The notes beneath the pieces were generated by a model. That model saw nothing but the letters and a program-made list of their open reading frames with translations, had not been told where the DNA came from and did not search any database. Position numbers and translations under genes: made by a program. A DNA stretch of 64,000 nucleotides from Negativicoccus succinicivorans (lineage in GTDB: Bacteria > Bacillota > Negativicutes > Veillonellales > Negativicoccaceae), in the NCBI RefSeq assembly GCF_014207605.1, contig NZ_JACHHI010000003.1:186001-250000 (forward strand). The letters run 5' to 3'. This document shows, in pieces, positions 19,989-28,608 of this stretch. Every line of letters starts with the position of its first letter. Position 1 is the first letter of the stretch.

Positions 19989-20133
19989 ATTTATTCTCCT
20001 TGTCGAAAAAATACTATATTTACATATTTATAGTATAGTAAAAGTATAGCACAGAGAAAAATAGGAAGTGCAAAAAGGAATCTGCCGTCGCGCGACGAAT
20101 ACGTTAGTAAGGCAATGGCCAAAGGAGGAAGCT

Positions 20134-20940
20134 ATGACACAGCGCAGAGATGTAGACACATACCGTTTGACATTAAGTGAATTATTGCACGAAGTGTGTG
20201 TCGAACTTTTGGACGGGCAGGATATGCTCGAAGATCTTTCCGCCCAACGTCGTGAGCATCAGGAAATGGATCAGACGGAGGATGGTCCCAATGCACCGGC
20301 GGTATATGAATTCGCCGAAGAGCAGATTCGCTTGCGGTTGAAACGGTACCGGGAACTCGGGGATCGGATTGATGAAATCATCACTCTGTATAACGAATTA
20401 GCCGATGAAGCGCTCGCGGAAGATGACGATGACGAAAGCGACGGAACGTTTTCCTATACGGGGGATGCGGATTGGCTGGAATGGGAAGAAGCCAAGCGCA
20501 ATATGGACGAAGACGGTGGAGAAGACGATGCCGAAGATCCTGGCGAATATGAAGACGATGCTGACGATGATGACGATGATAACAATTACGAAACGGACGA
20601 CGATCCCGATGACGAAAGCGACCGCGTTCAGGAATGGGCGCTGAAGAAAAAGAAAAAAGATAAAAAGAAAGACAAAAAGGAAAAGAAGAATAAAAAAGAC
20701 AAGAAAGAAAAAAAGCACAAAGACAAAGAGTCTAAAAATAAAAGTGAAGTCGACGCGAAACAACTGAAAAAAGCAGAGGAAAGCTCGCAAGCAACGGTCA
20801 CGACGGTCGTGGAAAACCGAGCCGTGAAGGAAGAGCCGACGAGAAAAACGGCAGCGAAACGTTCTGCCGCGACGACAAAAGCAAAGAGAAAAACCGCGGT
20901 AAAACCCGCGGCGAAACCGAAAGTCGCGTCGAAAAAATGA
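20134..20940 (+). CDS. Bipolar acidic/lysine-rich protein of unknown function
   Basis: 268 residues from the ATG at 20134, chosen for its AAAGGAGGAAGCT site. Three regions are visible. Residues 1-90 are helical and may be a conserved domain (LTLSELLHEVCVELLDGQDMLEDL; ERIRLRLKRYRELGDRID-like). Residues 90-170 are extremely acidic (runs of Asp/Glu). From about 170 to the end it is almost all Lys with Asp/Glu (KKKKKDKKKDKK) and then an Ala/Lys/Pro tail resembling histone-H1-like C-termini. No recognised catalytic motif. A basic tail next to a DNA polymerase IV gene hints at nucleic-acid binding (inference). I do not recognise the family. Confidence 0.75.
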   Translation: MTQRRDVDTYRLTLSELLHEVCVELLDGQDMLEDLSAQRREHQEMDQTEDGPNAPAVYEFAEEQIRLRLKRYRELGDRIDEIITLYNELADEALAEDDDDESDGTFSYTGDADWLEWEEAKRNMDEDGGEDDAEDPGEYEDDADDDDDDNNYETDDDPDDESDRVQEWALKKKKKDKKKDKKEKKNKKDKKEKKHKDKESKNKSEVDAKQLKKAEESSQATVTTVVENRAVKEEPTRKTAAKRSAATTKAKRKTAVKPAAKPKVASKK

Positions 20941-20946
20941 GCAAGT

Positions 20947-20985
20947 AAAAGATTCACCCGTCGAGCGGCGGGTGAATCTTTTTAG
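20947..20985 (+). terminator. Terminator between bipolar protein gene and dinB
   Basis: AAAAGATTCACCCG / CGGGTGAATCTTTTT hairpin with a small GC loop, placed directly ahead of the dinB ribosome-binding site, so it may also attenuate dinB read-through. Confidence 0.8.
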
Positions 20986-20997
20986 AAAGGAGATACG

Positions 20998-22191
20998 ATG
21001 CGCAGACGCTGGATCATGCATGTGGATATGGACGCGTTTTACGCTTCCGTCGAGCAACGCGACCACCCGCAATGGCGAGGACTGCCCGTAATTGTCGGCG
21101 CCTCGGAACGGCGCGGCGTGGTGGCGACCGCCTCCTACGAAGCGCGCGCGTACGGCGTGCATTCGGCATTGGCGGGGAGCATTGCGCGCCAACGCTGTCC
21201 GCAGGGAATTTTTGTGCGTCCGCGCATGCATGTGTATCGTGAAGTATCCGCGTTGATTCATGAAGTGTTATATCGATACGCGCCCGAAATCGAGCCGCTG
21301 TCGCTCGATGAAGCGTTTTTGGATATCTCCGGCATGGGGACGCAGTTTCCGACGCTCAAAGCGCTCGGCCGCAGCGTGCAACGTGATATTTACGATGCGG
21401 TCGGTTTGTCGGCGTCGGTCGGCATCGGCGGCAATAAATTTTTAGCGAAGCTTGCGAGCGATTTGGAAAAGCCGCACGGTTTGGTCATTATTCCTTATGA
21501 ACAGGCGCAGAAAATGATCGCGCCGTTGCCGGTGCGTCGTCTTTGGGGCGTGGGCCCGAAGCTGGAAGCGGAGCTGGAAACGCTCGGCTATGTCACGATC
21601 GCCGATGTGGCGGCGGCCGATCCGGATCAATTGGTGCGGCAGATCGGCCAGCAGGGCAAAACGCTTTGGGAATTGGCGCACGCTCGCGATGATCGTCCGA
21701 TTGTCGCGCACGCGCCGCGCAAATCGATCGGGGAAGAGGAAACATTCGCGGAGGATCTCCACGCGGATGCGGATATTCGCCGTTACCTTTTGCGGGCGAG
21801 TGATACCGTCGCGCGCCGTTTACGCCAAAAAGGACTGGTCGCCCGCACGGTCACGCTGAAATTGCGTTACGGTTCGTACAAGACACTCACGCGCTCCGTG
21901 ACGCTCGCCGATCCGATTGATTTACCGCAGGCGTTGTCGGCGGCGGTTTTCTCGTTGTATAATAAACTTAAACTCACAGAAGGTATACGACTCCTGGGCG
22001 TGACCGTATCGGGACTGTTGCCGGCGGGAACGGAGCCGATGTCGCTCTTCGCGGACGGCACGGCGCGCGAGCGCAAGGCGCAGGAAACGATCGACAAACT
22101 CCAGGACAAATATGGCCCGACGGCTATTCGCAGAGGATTTTGGTGGGACAGTGAGACAACCACCGGTGACGAAAGGGGAAAGAAACGATGA
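20998..22191 (+). CDS. dinB: DNA polymerase IV (Y-family)
   Basis: 397 residues. Translesion polymerase. Catalytic motifs: HVDMDAFYASVE at the N-terminus, SLDEAFLDIS near residue 101, and KFLAKLASDLEKP. The helix-hairpin-helix part (VRRLWGVGPKLEAELE) and little-finger domain follow. EPMSLF near residue 345 resembles a beta-clamp-binding peptide. The ribosome-binding site is AAAGGAGATACG. It overlaps the following peptidase gene by 4 nt. No LexA-type operator recognised upstream. Confidence 0.95.
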   Translation: MRRRWIMHVDMDAFYASVEQRDHPQWRGLPVIVGASERRGVVATASYEARAYGVHSALAGSIARQRCPQGIFVRPRMHVYREVSALIHEVLYRYAPEIEPLSLDEAFLDISGMGTQFPTLKALGRSVQRDIYDAVGLSASVGIGGNKFLAKLASDLEKPHGLVIIPYEQAQKMIAPLPVRRLWGVGPKLEAELETLGYVTIADVAAADPDQLVRQIGQQGKTLWELAHARDDRPIVAHAPRKSIGEEETFAEDLHADADIRRYLLRASDTVARRLRQKGLVARTVTLKLRYGSYKTLTRSVTLADPIDLPQALSAAVFSLYNKLKLTEGIRLLGVTVSGLLPAGTEPMSLFADGTARERKAQETIDKLQDKYGPTAIRRGFWWDSETTTGDERGKKR

Positions 22192-23327
22192 ATGTTAATA
22201 AAGAACGCATGTTGAACGAATTTTACGAATTGATTCGCATCCCTTGCTCGACAGGTGATGAACGGGAAGTCGCCGATTTACTAAAAAAACGCCTGAAAAA
22301 ACTGGGCGCGCAAGATGTTAAAGAAGATGATGCGGGCAGCAAAATTAACGGCAATGCCGGCAATATTATCGCCACTTTCGGCGCGACGATGGAAGGCTTG
22401 CCGACGGTCGCTTTCACGGCGCATATGGATTGCGTCGAACCCTGCGCGGGGATCGAACCGGTCTTGAAAGACGGCGTGATTACGTCAAAAGGCGATACGA
22501 TTTTGGGCGGCGATGACAAATCCGGTGTGGCCGCGATTTTGGAAGGCTTGCGCCTGATGAAAGAAAACGCTCTGCCGCACGGCAAGATCGTTGTCATCTT
22601 CTGCGTGGCGGAAGAAGGCGGCTTACGCGGCTCGCGCAATATCGACACGAAACTTACGCAAGGCATCGATTTCGGTTACGTTATGGATTCGTCCGGCGCG
22701 CCGGGTAAAATCATTAACCAGGCACCGGGTCAAAACGCGATTCGCGTCACCATGCACGGCAAACGCTCGCACGCGGGCCTGGCGCCGGAAGACGGCGTGA
22801 ATGCCATCGTCATGATGGGCACGGCGCTGGCGCGTCTGCCGTACGGTCGTATTGATGAAGAAACCACCGCGAACGTCGGTTTCATCGACGGCGGCATCGC
22901 GACGAATATCGTGGCGGATAAATGCAACGTCAAAGCCGAAGCGCGCAGCCGTGATTTGGCCAAATTGAAACAGCAGACGGCCGCGATGAAAGAAGCGTTC
23001 ATGTCCGTGGAAAAAGATTTTCCGGGCGGCAAAGCGGAAGTCGAAGTGGAAGAAATTTATCAACCGTACCTGGTCGATGAAAACAGCCTCTGCATCGAAG
23101 TCGCCAAACGCGCGGCGAAAGAAGCGGGTCTGGAACCGAATGTCGGCGCGACCGGCGGCGGCAGCGACGCGAACAACTTCAATAAACACAGCTTCCCGGC
23201 AGTCGTACTTGCGACCGGCATGACCAAAGTTCACACGCCGGAAGAATGCCTGTTGGAAGAACACCTGTACCAAACCGGTGAATGGGTATATCGCATTATT
23301 GAACAGTTGCCGCACGCGCAGCACTGA
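22188..23327 (+). CDS. M20 family metallopeptidase, PepT-like
   Basis: 379 residues. Predicted di-zinc aminopeptidase of the peptidase T-like group. Zinc-site motifs: AHMDCVEP (His/Asp), LGGDDKSG with the bridging Asp, VAEEGGLRGS (general-base Glu and Glu ligand), and late GGSDANNF. The dimerisation lid (VTMHGKRSHAGLAPEDGVNA) is inserted centrally. Length and layout fit cytosolic tripeptidase-like enzymes. It overlaps dinB by 4 nt (ATGA) and ends at a strong terminator. Exact substrate not deducible. Confidence 0.9.
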   Translation: MNVNKERMLNEFYELIRIPCSTGDEREVADLLKKRLKKLGAQDVKEDDAGSKINGNAGNIIATFGATMEGLPTVAFTAHMDCVEPCAGIEPVLKDGVITSKGDTILGGDDKSGVAAILEGLRLMKENALPHGKIVVIFCVAEEGGLRGSRNIDTKLTQGIDFGYVMDSSGAPGKIINQAPGQNAIRVTMHGKRSHAGLAPEDGVNAIVMMGTALARLPYGRIDEETTANVGFIDGGIATNIVADKCNVKAEARSRDLAKLKQQTAAMKEAFMSVEKDFPGGKAEVEVEEIYQPYLVDENSLCIEVAKRAAKEAGLEPNVGATGGGSDANNFNKHSFPAVVLATGMTKVHTPEECLLEEHLYQTGEWVYRIIEQLPHAQH

Positions 23328-23355
23328 AACGCAAATAATATTGTCGTTTAAGCAT

Positions 23356-23386
23356 TAAAAAAAGAGCCCTCGCGGCTCTTTTTTTG
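23356..23386 (+). terminator. Terminator after the dinB-peptidase unit
   Basis: AAAGAGCC-CTCGC-GGCTCTTT hairpin followed by T residues. Confidence 0.88.
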
Positions 23387-24161
23387 TGGAACAAGCGGAA
23401 TAAAAAGAAGTAAAAATATTTTCGTCGTCAAAATCAAATTTGTGGAAAGCATGTGGATAAGTGTAAATAATGGTGGCTTATCCACGTGCTTGTTCACGTT
23501 TATCCACGTGTCCATGGTAAAAGCACAATTAATTTAATGAGAATTCCGTAAACTAGCAGTTTTTGCAAACAATACACTGTCAGTAGACAGCAATCTATGT
23601 GGAAAACTTTTTCACTTTCTTAATAATAACTGCCGACACAGAAATGAAAATGCTTGTAAAGAAAAGGTTAAGACACTGGTTTAAAAATAAAATAAAGAAA
23701 TAAAATGGCGTGGATAACTTGAAAAGTTCGGTGGATAAATAATTTCTGTGCACAGCAAAAAGCAATTTAAAGTGAGAAAAACGTGTAAAATCGGCGCTGT
23801 TAAATGTTCGGCTTAGGTAAAAATGTATTTTCCGAGAAGGTTTTCCACCGTTTGCTGCGTTTCGCGGCGATGTCGTGGACAAGTTGCCAACGCAGCGCGT
23901 TAGCGTAGACGAATACGCTTATATAGACACTCGATATGGATGAATCCGCTCATTTTTGCGGTCGAGCCTATTCTTTTGCGAAAACGGGTCGTGTCATTGC
24001 GAAGATAATGAAATGTGCGATGCGGCTTTTATTTGGCTTCGATGTATTTGCATTTTGCCGCATTGCTATCGCTACAAAACGGCATAAAACGATAAAAATC
24101 TTGCTTCGCGCGGCGGTATCTGTTACCATAGGCTAATTATTATAACGAGGAGGAGACGCCA
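23387..24161. other. AT-rich gene-free region
   Basis: About 775 bp with no ORF that looks coding. The left 500 bp are AT-rich and carry the DnaA-box cluster reported separately; the right part (about 23.89-24.16 kb) has a higher G+C content and leads to the azlC ribosome-binding site GAGGAGG. A small inverted repeat CTGTC-AGTA-GACAG is at 23577-23590. Confidence 0.7.
23441..23882. repeat. Second DnaA-box cluster, 18 kb from oriC
   Basis: Close DnaA boxes: 23452-23460 (minus, TTATCCACA, perfect), 23478-23486 (TTATCCACG), 23500-23508 (TTATCCACG), 23709-23717 (minus, TTATCCACG) and 23730-23738 (minus, TTATCCACC). Weaker sites: 23441-23449, 23490-23498, 23599-23607, 23840-23848 and 23874-23882. 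Three plus/minus sites flank an AT-rich tract at 23520-23700. No DnaA-trio run was seen. It resembles the DnaA-box clusters outside oriC that titrate DnaA in other bacteria. Confidence 0.8.
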
Positions 24162-24860
24162 ATGAATAAGCATTTTCGCCGCGGTTTGGCGAAAGGAGTG
24201 CCGATTGCCATCGGCTATATGCCGATCGCGATCGCGTACGGTGTCTTATCCTCCGTGTACGGCATGCCCGCGTGGTTCGTGCTGGCGTCATCCGCGATCG
24301 TCTACGCCGGTTCCGCGCAGTTTATGGCGGCGAACTTGATGATTACCGGCACGGGCGTGTGGGAAATTATTTTAACCACGCTGGTGGTGAATTCCCGCAA
24401 CCTGCTTTTGGCGGCGGGGCTCGCGCATAATTTGGAAGCGGGGGCGACGAAGTCGGAGCGTTTGGCGGTCGGTTCGTTGACGACCGATGAATTATTTTCC
24501 GTCGCGCTCCTAGAAAAACATCAGGCCTTGCCGCCGGCGTATGTCATCGGGATCGGTCTGTCGGGATATCTCTCCTGGGTAGTCGGTACGGCATTCGGCA
24601 TCGGACTGACCGATTTATTGCCGCCCGCGCTCGCAAGTTCCATGGGCATCGGTTTATACGCGATGTTTCTCGGCTTGCTGGTGCCGGCGTTGCGGGAACA
24701 GCCGCAGGCGCGTTTGGTGACGCTGATCGCGGTCACGATGAATTTGCTGTTGTACGCGTTGGCGACATTGCTCGGCATCGGCCACGGTTTGACGATTTTC
24801 ATCGCGACAGTCAGCGCGGTCGCATTGGTCACGGCGGCAAAGAAGCGATTACAATGGTAA
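24162..24860 (+). CDS. azlC: Branched-chain amino acid exporter large subunit AzlC
   Basis: 232 residues, six to seven membrane segments. AzlC with AzlD forms a two-part exporter of the LIV-E family for branched-chain amino acids and analogues. Signature: GVPIAIGYMPIAIAYGVLSS near the N-terminus and ASSAIVYAGSAQFMA. The ribosome-binding site is CGAGGAGGAG. It overlaps azlD by 7 nt. The pair is not next to an Lrp-type regulator here. Function from family; specificity not shown by the sequence. Confidence 0.93.
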   Translation: MNKHFRRGLAKGVPIAIGYMPIAIAYGVLSSVYGMPAWFVLASSAIVYAGSAQFMAANLMITGTGVWEIILTTLVVNSRNLLLAAGLAHNLEAGATKSERLAVGSLTTDELFSVALLEKHQALPPAYVIGIGLSGYLSWVVGTAFGIGLTDLLPPALASSMGIGLYAMFLGLLVPALREQPQARLVTLIAVTMNLLLYALATLLGIGHGLTIFIATVSAVALVTAAKKRLQW

Positions 24861-25183
24861 ATCAAAGCGATGCCTTTTATATTCTTTTGCTGATCGGCAT
24901 GTGGTTCGTTACTTTGGTGCCGCGCATTGCGCCGCCGTTCTTTTGGCGAGCGGATAAAGTGCCGCCGAAACTTTCCTTTGCGCTTGCTCTGATCCCTTTC
25001 GCCGTGTTGGGCGCGTTGATCGTGCCCGGCGTATTTGTCAGCATGGAGGAGACGCCATTGCTCGCCACGACGGTGTCGTTGCTGGTTGCGATCGGGCTCG
25101 CGTTTTACCGCGCGAATTTAGTGCTCATCGTCCTCGCGAGCATTTTGGTGCATTACGGTCTGAGCGTACTGGTCGCCGCGTAA
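24854..25183 (+). CDS. azlD: Branched-chain amino acid exporter small subunit AzlD
   Basis: 109 residues with about four membrane helices. Small partner of AzlC; contains GMWFVTLVPRIAPPFFW, the family's typical first helix and loop. Overlaps azlC by 7 nt, indicating translational coupling, and ends at a bidirectional terminator shared with the convergent kimA gene. Confidence 0.92.
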   Translation: MVNQSDAFYILLLIGMWFVTLVPRIAPPFFWRADKVPPKLSFALALIPFAVLGALIVPGVFVSMEETPLLATTVSLLVAIGLAFYRANLVLIVLASILVHYGLSVLVAA

Positions 25184-25195
25184 GCAAAGAAAATA

Positions 25196-25227
25196 AAAAG
25201 AACGGACAGGAATGTCCGTTCTTTTTG
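25196..25227. terminator. Bidirectional terminator between azlD and kimA
   Basis: AAAAAGAACGGACA-GGAA-TGTCCGTTCTTTTT hairpin, A-rich on one side and T-rich on the other, between two convergent genes. Confidence 0.88.
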
Positions 25228-25228
25228 T

Positions 25229-27100
25229 TTACTCTTTTTTCTCATGAGGATCCGTCAATAGCAGCGGGACGGTTGTCACGATCACGTCAAATCGATTTAA
25301 AAGCTGCCAGCGCAGCTGCAAACCTTGTTGGTTATGCAACAGACGCTCCCAGCCCGAGCCGACCTCAAATTCCGGAATTAATACCGCAATCGACGCGTCG
25401 GGGTGGCGGTCGCGAAATGCTTTGATGTAATCCAACAAAGGCTCGGAGAAATCCCGATACGGCGACGGTATTACCTCAATTGAAATCTCAGGCAAAAGTC
25501 GGTGCCATTTTTGGCGGACACGTTCGCCGGCCTCCGCGTCAATGGCGATATGGAGCGCGTGAATGTGCGCATCGTCGGTAATGTCGCGCGCGTAACGCAA
25601 GGCGCGCGCGACGGCGCGCGTGGGACTTGCGACCGGCAACAACACGTGGTGCTCGTTGACCGGTTGCGCCAGAATATTCGTCAGCTCTTCCGAGGAAAGT
25701 GTCAACGCTTCCCGTACCTTTTCGTAGTGCGTGTGAATCGCCTTAAATATGCGCATTAAAATCGGCAGGAAGATTAAAATGATCCAGGCGCCGTGAATGA
25801 ATTTGGTGACTAAAATGATGCCCACGACGGCCGCCGTGACCAGCGCGCCGAAGCCGTTCAGCAAGAGTCGTCCGTACGGGCGCGGCTGTTGGCGGAGCCA
25901 ATGCACGCAAAGACCCGCCTGGGCCAATGTGAAGGAAAGAAATACGCCCACTGCGTACAGCGAAATCAAATGCTCCACACTGCCGTGGAACGCGACGATC
26001 AGTCCGCCGGCGCAAAGCGACAGTAAAACGATGCCGTTGGCAAAGGAAAGGCGCGAACCGCGCTGCGCGAGGTAGCGCGGCAGGTAGCCGTCTTGCGCCA
26101 AAATGGACATCAGCGGCGGCAAACCGTTGTACGCGGTATTGGCGGCTAAATATAAAATCACCATGGTCAGCAGCTGGAAGATGAAATAACCGGTTCCGCG
26201 TCCCCACACGGTTTCCGCCAAGAGGGAGAGCAAGGTGCGGTCCGCGCTCGGCAGCAAGCCGAAATGCACGATGAGAAAACCCGTGGAGATCAGCAGCGTC
26301 GACAGGATAATCGCCATTACGGCAATTGTTCTTTTCGCGTTTTGCGCTACCGGTTCCCGGAATGCTCCCGCGCCGTTAGCAATCGCCTCCACGCCGGTCA
26401 TCGAAGAACAACCGTTGGCGAATGCCAACAACAGTAAAAAGCAAAGGGTGCCCGGCGGGAGCATGGTCGTCGCCTGCGGCAGAATGACCGGTGGTCGACC
26501 GAGCACAAAAATTTGGTAGATCCCCGATCCGGCGATCATCAGTGCCGTGATCAAAAAAGCATACGTCGGCCACACAAAGGCGTTGGACGCCTCGCGCAAA
26601 CCGCGTAAATTGATCAGCATCAATATCGCAAACACCGCGAAGAGATCAATGGAAATTTGGTACGGTATGAGCTCCGGCCACGCGGAAATCAACGCTGCCG
26701 TGCCGGACGATACCGATACGGCGACCGTCAGCACGTAGTCCGCGCATAAACTCGCCGCCGCGAGCAGCGCCGGATATTCACCGAGATACTCCTTGGCGAT
26801 CGAATAGGCACCGCCGCCTTGGGGATGCACCTTGATGACCTGCGCGTAGGAAATCGTAATGATGAAAAGCAGCGCTACGATCGCGGCGATAATCCACGGA
26901 AAGTAGTCGTATAAAATCAGCCCCGGCAATACCAAAACCAGCGCGATTTGTTCCGGGCCGTAACCGATGGAGGAAAGCGCGTCAGACGAAAAGATCGGCA
27001 ACGCTTTCCACTTCGGCAGCCGTTCGTGGCTGAGTTCCGTACTCTTGAGCGGACGTCCTAAAAGCAATTGAGAAAATGAAGAAAATGTAAATTTGCGCAT
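25229..27100 (-). CDS. kimA: KimA-type potassium importer (APC superfamily)
   Basis: 623 residues. High-affinity K+/H+ symporter family (B. subtilis KimA, formerly YdaO). Conserved strings include FSSDALSSIGYGPEQI, VHPQGGGAYSIAKEYLGE, DYVLTVAVSVSSGTAAL and CSSMTGVEAIANGAG; 12 membrane helices (about 30-450) precede a cytoplasmic C-terminal part with a USP-like fold (HVLLPVASPTRAVARAL). Start at 27100 (MRKFTF) is favoured because GGGAGGT lies 9 nt upstream; an ATG at 27124 would overlap that site. The gene has its own promoter and a c-di-AMP riboswitch, which strongly supports the K+ role since c-di-AMP represses K+ uptake. An amino-acid permease annotation would be a likely mis-call. Confidence 0.9.
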   Translation of the reverse strand: MRKFTFSSFSQLLLGRPLKSTELSHERLPKWKALPIFSSDALSSIGYGPEQIALVLVLPGLILYDYFPWIIAAIVALLFIITISYAQVIKVHPQGGGAYSIAKEYLGEYPALLAAASLCADYVLTVAVSVSSGTAALISAWPELIPYQISIDLFAVFAILMLINLRGLREASNAFVWPTYAFLITALMIAGSGIYQIFVLGRPPVILPQATTMLPPGTLCFLLLLAFANGCSSMTGVEAIANGAGAFREPVAQNAKRTIAVMAIILSTLLISTGFLIVHFGLLPSADRTLLSLLAETVWGRGTGYFIFQLLTMVILYLAANTAYNGLPPLMSILAQDGYLPRYLAQRGSRLSFANGIVLLSLCAGGLIVAFHGSVEHLISLYAVGVFLSFTLAQAGLCVHWLRQQPRPYGRLLLNGFGALVTAAVVGIILVTKFIHGAWIILIFLPILMRIFKAIHTHYEKVREALTLSSEELTNILAQPVNEHHVLLPVASPTRAVARALRYARDITDDAHIHALHIAIDAEAGERVRQKWHRLLPEISIEVIPSPYRDFSEPLLDYIKAFRDRHPDASIAVLIPEFEVGSGWERLLHNQQGLQLRWQLLNRFDVIVTTVPLLLTDPHEKKE

Positions 27101-27116
27101 TAAAAATAGACCTCCC

Positions 27117-27130
27117 GGTCCCATGGGACC
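27117..27130 (-). promoter_or_regulatory. Palindrome next to the kimA ribosome-binding site
   Basis: A perfect 14-nt palindrome (GGTCCCATGGGACC) sits between the riboswitch and the GGGAGGT ribosome-binding site. A competing short helix GACC-GGGA-GGTC would hide that site. The arrangement suggests translational rather than transcriptional read-out of the riboswitch (inference), since no U-tract terminator is visible. Confidence 0.5.
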
Positions 27131-27139
27131 TTACTTTTT

Positions 27140-27237
27140 GCCTACGAGGTTAGCTGTCGGGTTAGAAGCATAAGGTTGTCTTCCTCTTTCGATTCACCCC
27201 AAGATTTGGTTCCCCCGTTTTCGTCAGAAAATTCGGC
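27140..27237 (-). ncRNA. c-di-AMP riboswitch (ydaO-yuaA class)
   Basis: On the minus strand the segment opens with GCCGAAT, then GGGGGAACC, TTGGGGTGAATCG and, near the end, AACCCGACAGCTAACCTCG followed by TAGGC. These are the invariant blocks of the ydaO-yuaA aptamer, including the terminal pseudoknot partners. It lies between a good promoter and kimA. Known role: high c-di-AMP turns off K+ importers and some wall hydrolases. Confidence rests on multiple exact consensus blocks in the right order and spacing. Confidence 0.95.
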
Positions 27238-27255
27238 ATTTCATTTTACTTCCAC

Positions 27256-27284
27256 ATTATAGCGCCGCGGAAATGTCTTGTAAA
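27256..27284 (-). promoter_or_regulatory. Promoter for kimA leader
   Basis: On the minus strand TTTACA (27279-27284) and TATAAT (27256-27261) are separated by 17 bp; transcription would start about 12 nt before the riboswitch. Confidence 0.8.
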
Positions 27285-27442
27285 TAGGAAAAAACAGCGG
27301 CTGGCGACGTAACATAAATCCGTCGGCAAAACGGACTTCGTCGCCGCTAAAAAGTTCATAAATGCTCTTTTATGACTGTTTTATGGCGTTAAATCGTGCT
27401 ATACTGAAATTACAGATAGCATTGCGGCAAGGAGGTGTGCCC

Positions 27443-28603
27443 ATGCAAAAGGGAACGAAAGCAACTGAACAGGAGTTGCGCGTGATGACGTCTCCGTCCG
27501 AGATTCCGGCGAAGAAGCTGAGTGTATTGTACATCTTGACGATACTGCGCCGCTTTTCCGATCCCGAACATCCGCTGTCGCAGCAGCAGATTCTGACGCA
27601 CCTGCAAGAAGACTATGGAATGGTCTTAGATCGTAAAGCCGTCAAACGCAACCTGGTCAATCTCTTGGAAGCGGGCTATCCGCTCGGTTACAAACCGTGG
27701 CAACGCAAGAGCGCGAGCCGCGAAAAAGTGGAAAATGTCTACGGTTCGTGGTATTACGAGCATGAATTCGCGCCGGTGGAACTGACCACGCTCATTGACG
27801 GCCTGTTGTTTTCGCATTTACCGGCCCGGCAGGTCGAGGATATGATCCAAAAACTGTTGCGGTTGCAAAGTCGGTATTATACGAATCCCACGTTGGGAGT
27901 TCACAACATTCCGAATGAAAACTGGCTCAACTGGCAACAGGAAAGTCCCGCCAACGCGCAGATGCTGTATTCGTTGGACGTCTTGAATGAAGCGATTGAA
28001 ACGCAGCAACCGGTCGTGTTCCATTACCTGCAATACGGTCCGGATAAGCAGCAGCGGCCGCGCGTTCGCCGGCATCGCAAGCGTCCGCATCGCTACCGGG
28101 TGAGCCCGTACGCGGTGGTCGCGACGAACGGTCGTTTCTACCTGATCGGTAATACCGAAGGGCATGATGATATTTCGCATTACCGCGTCGATCGGATGCA
28201 GGATGTGCGAATCGAAAAAAAACGTGAGGTTCGTCCGTTGCGCGAAGTGACGCAGTCGGGTGATGACGAATTGCATTTACCGAAGCATTTGGCGGAGCAT
28301 GTCAACATGTTCGCCGGACCGGCGGTACCGTGTTTATTCCGCTGTGATCGCGAGATCTTGGACGCCGTCATGGACGATTTCGGAACCTCCTGCACGATCA
28401 GCGAAGTTACGGACAAAACCGTGGTCGTCGGAGTCACCGTGAACGCTACCGCGCTCTTCCACTGGTCGTTGCAATTCGGTCCGGCCGTGAAAGTGCTGGC
28501 GCCGGCATCACTGGTGCACGATCTGCAACGGGCGGCCATCGCCATGGCGGACGCGTATCGCCATGAAGAACCGTTATATTTTGATCATGTTGAGATGAGG
28601 TGA
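27443..28603 (+). CDS. WYL-domain transcriptional regulator
   Basis: 386 residues from the ATG at 27443, which follows CAAGGAGGTG; a longer in-frame reading begins upstream in promoter-like sequence. Residues 25-95 form a winged-helix DNA-binding part (VLYILTILRRFSDPEHPLSQQQILTHL). The middle holds the WYL domain (HRYRVSPYAVVATNGRFYLIGNTEG, HYRVDRMQDVRI) that senses nucleic acid or nucleotide ligands. A WCX-like C-terminal domain follows (VVGVTVNATALFHWSLQFGPAVKVLAP). It overlaps the adenosyltransferase gene. Target genes unknown; WYL proteins often control DNA-damage or phage-defence genes but none is adjacent. Confidence 0.88.
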   Translation: MQKGTKATEQELRVMTSPSEIPAKKLSVLYILTILRRFSDPEHPLSQQQILTHLQEDYGMVLDRKAVKRNLVNLLEAGYPLGYKPWQRKSASREKVENVYGSWYYEHEFAPVELTTLIDGLLFSHLPARQVEDMIQKLLRLQSRYYTNPTLGVHNIPNENWLNWQQESPANAQMLYSLDVLNEAIETQQPVVFHYLQYGPDKQQRPRVRRHRKRPHRYRVSPYAVVATNGRFYLIGNTEGHDDISHYRVDRMQDVRIEKKREVRPLREVTQSGDDELHLPKHLAEHVNMFAGPAVPCLFRCDREILDAVMDDFGTSCTISEVTDKTVVVGVTVNATALFHWSLQFGPAVKVLAPASLVHDLQRAAIAMADAYRHEEPLYFDHVEMR

Positions 28604-28608
28604 CGTCG

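Noticed and set aside
23595-23882. 95-codon minus-strand ORF in the DnaA-box region
   Set aside because: Composition is Phe/Ser-rich low complexity from AT-rich DNA, no ribosome-binding site and no domain; it overlaps several DnaA boxes.
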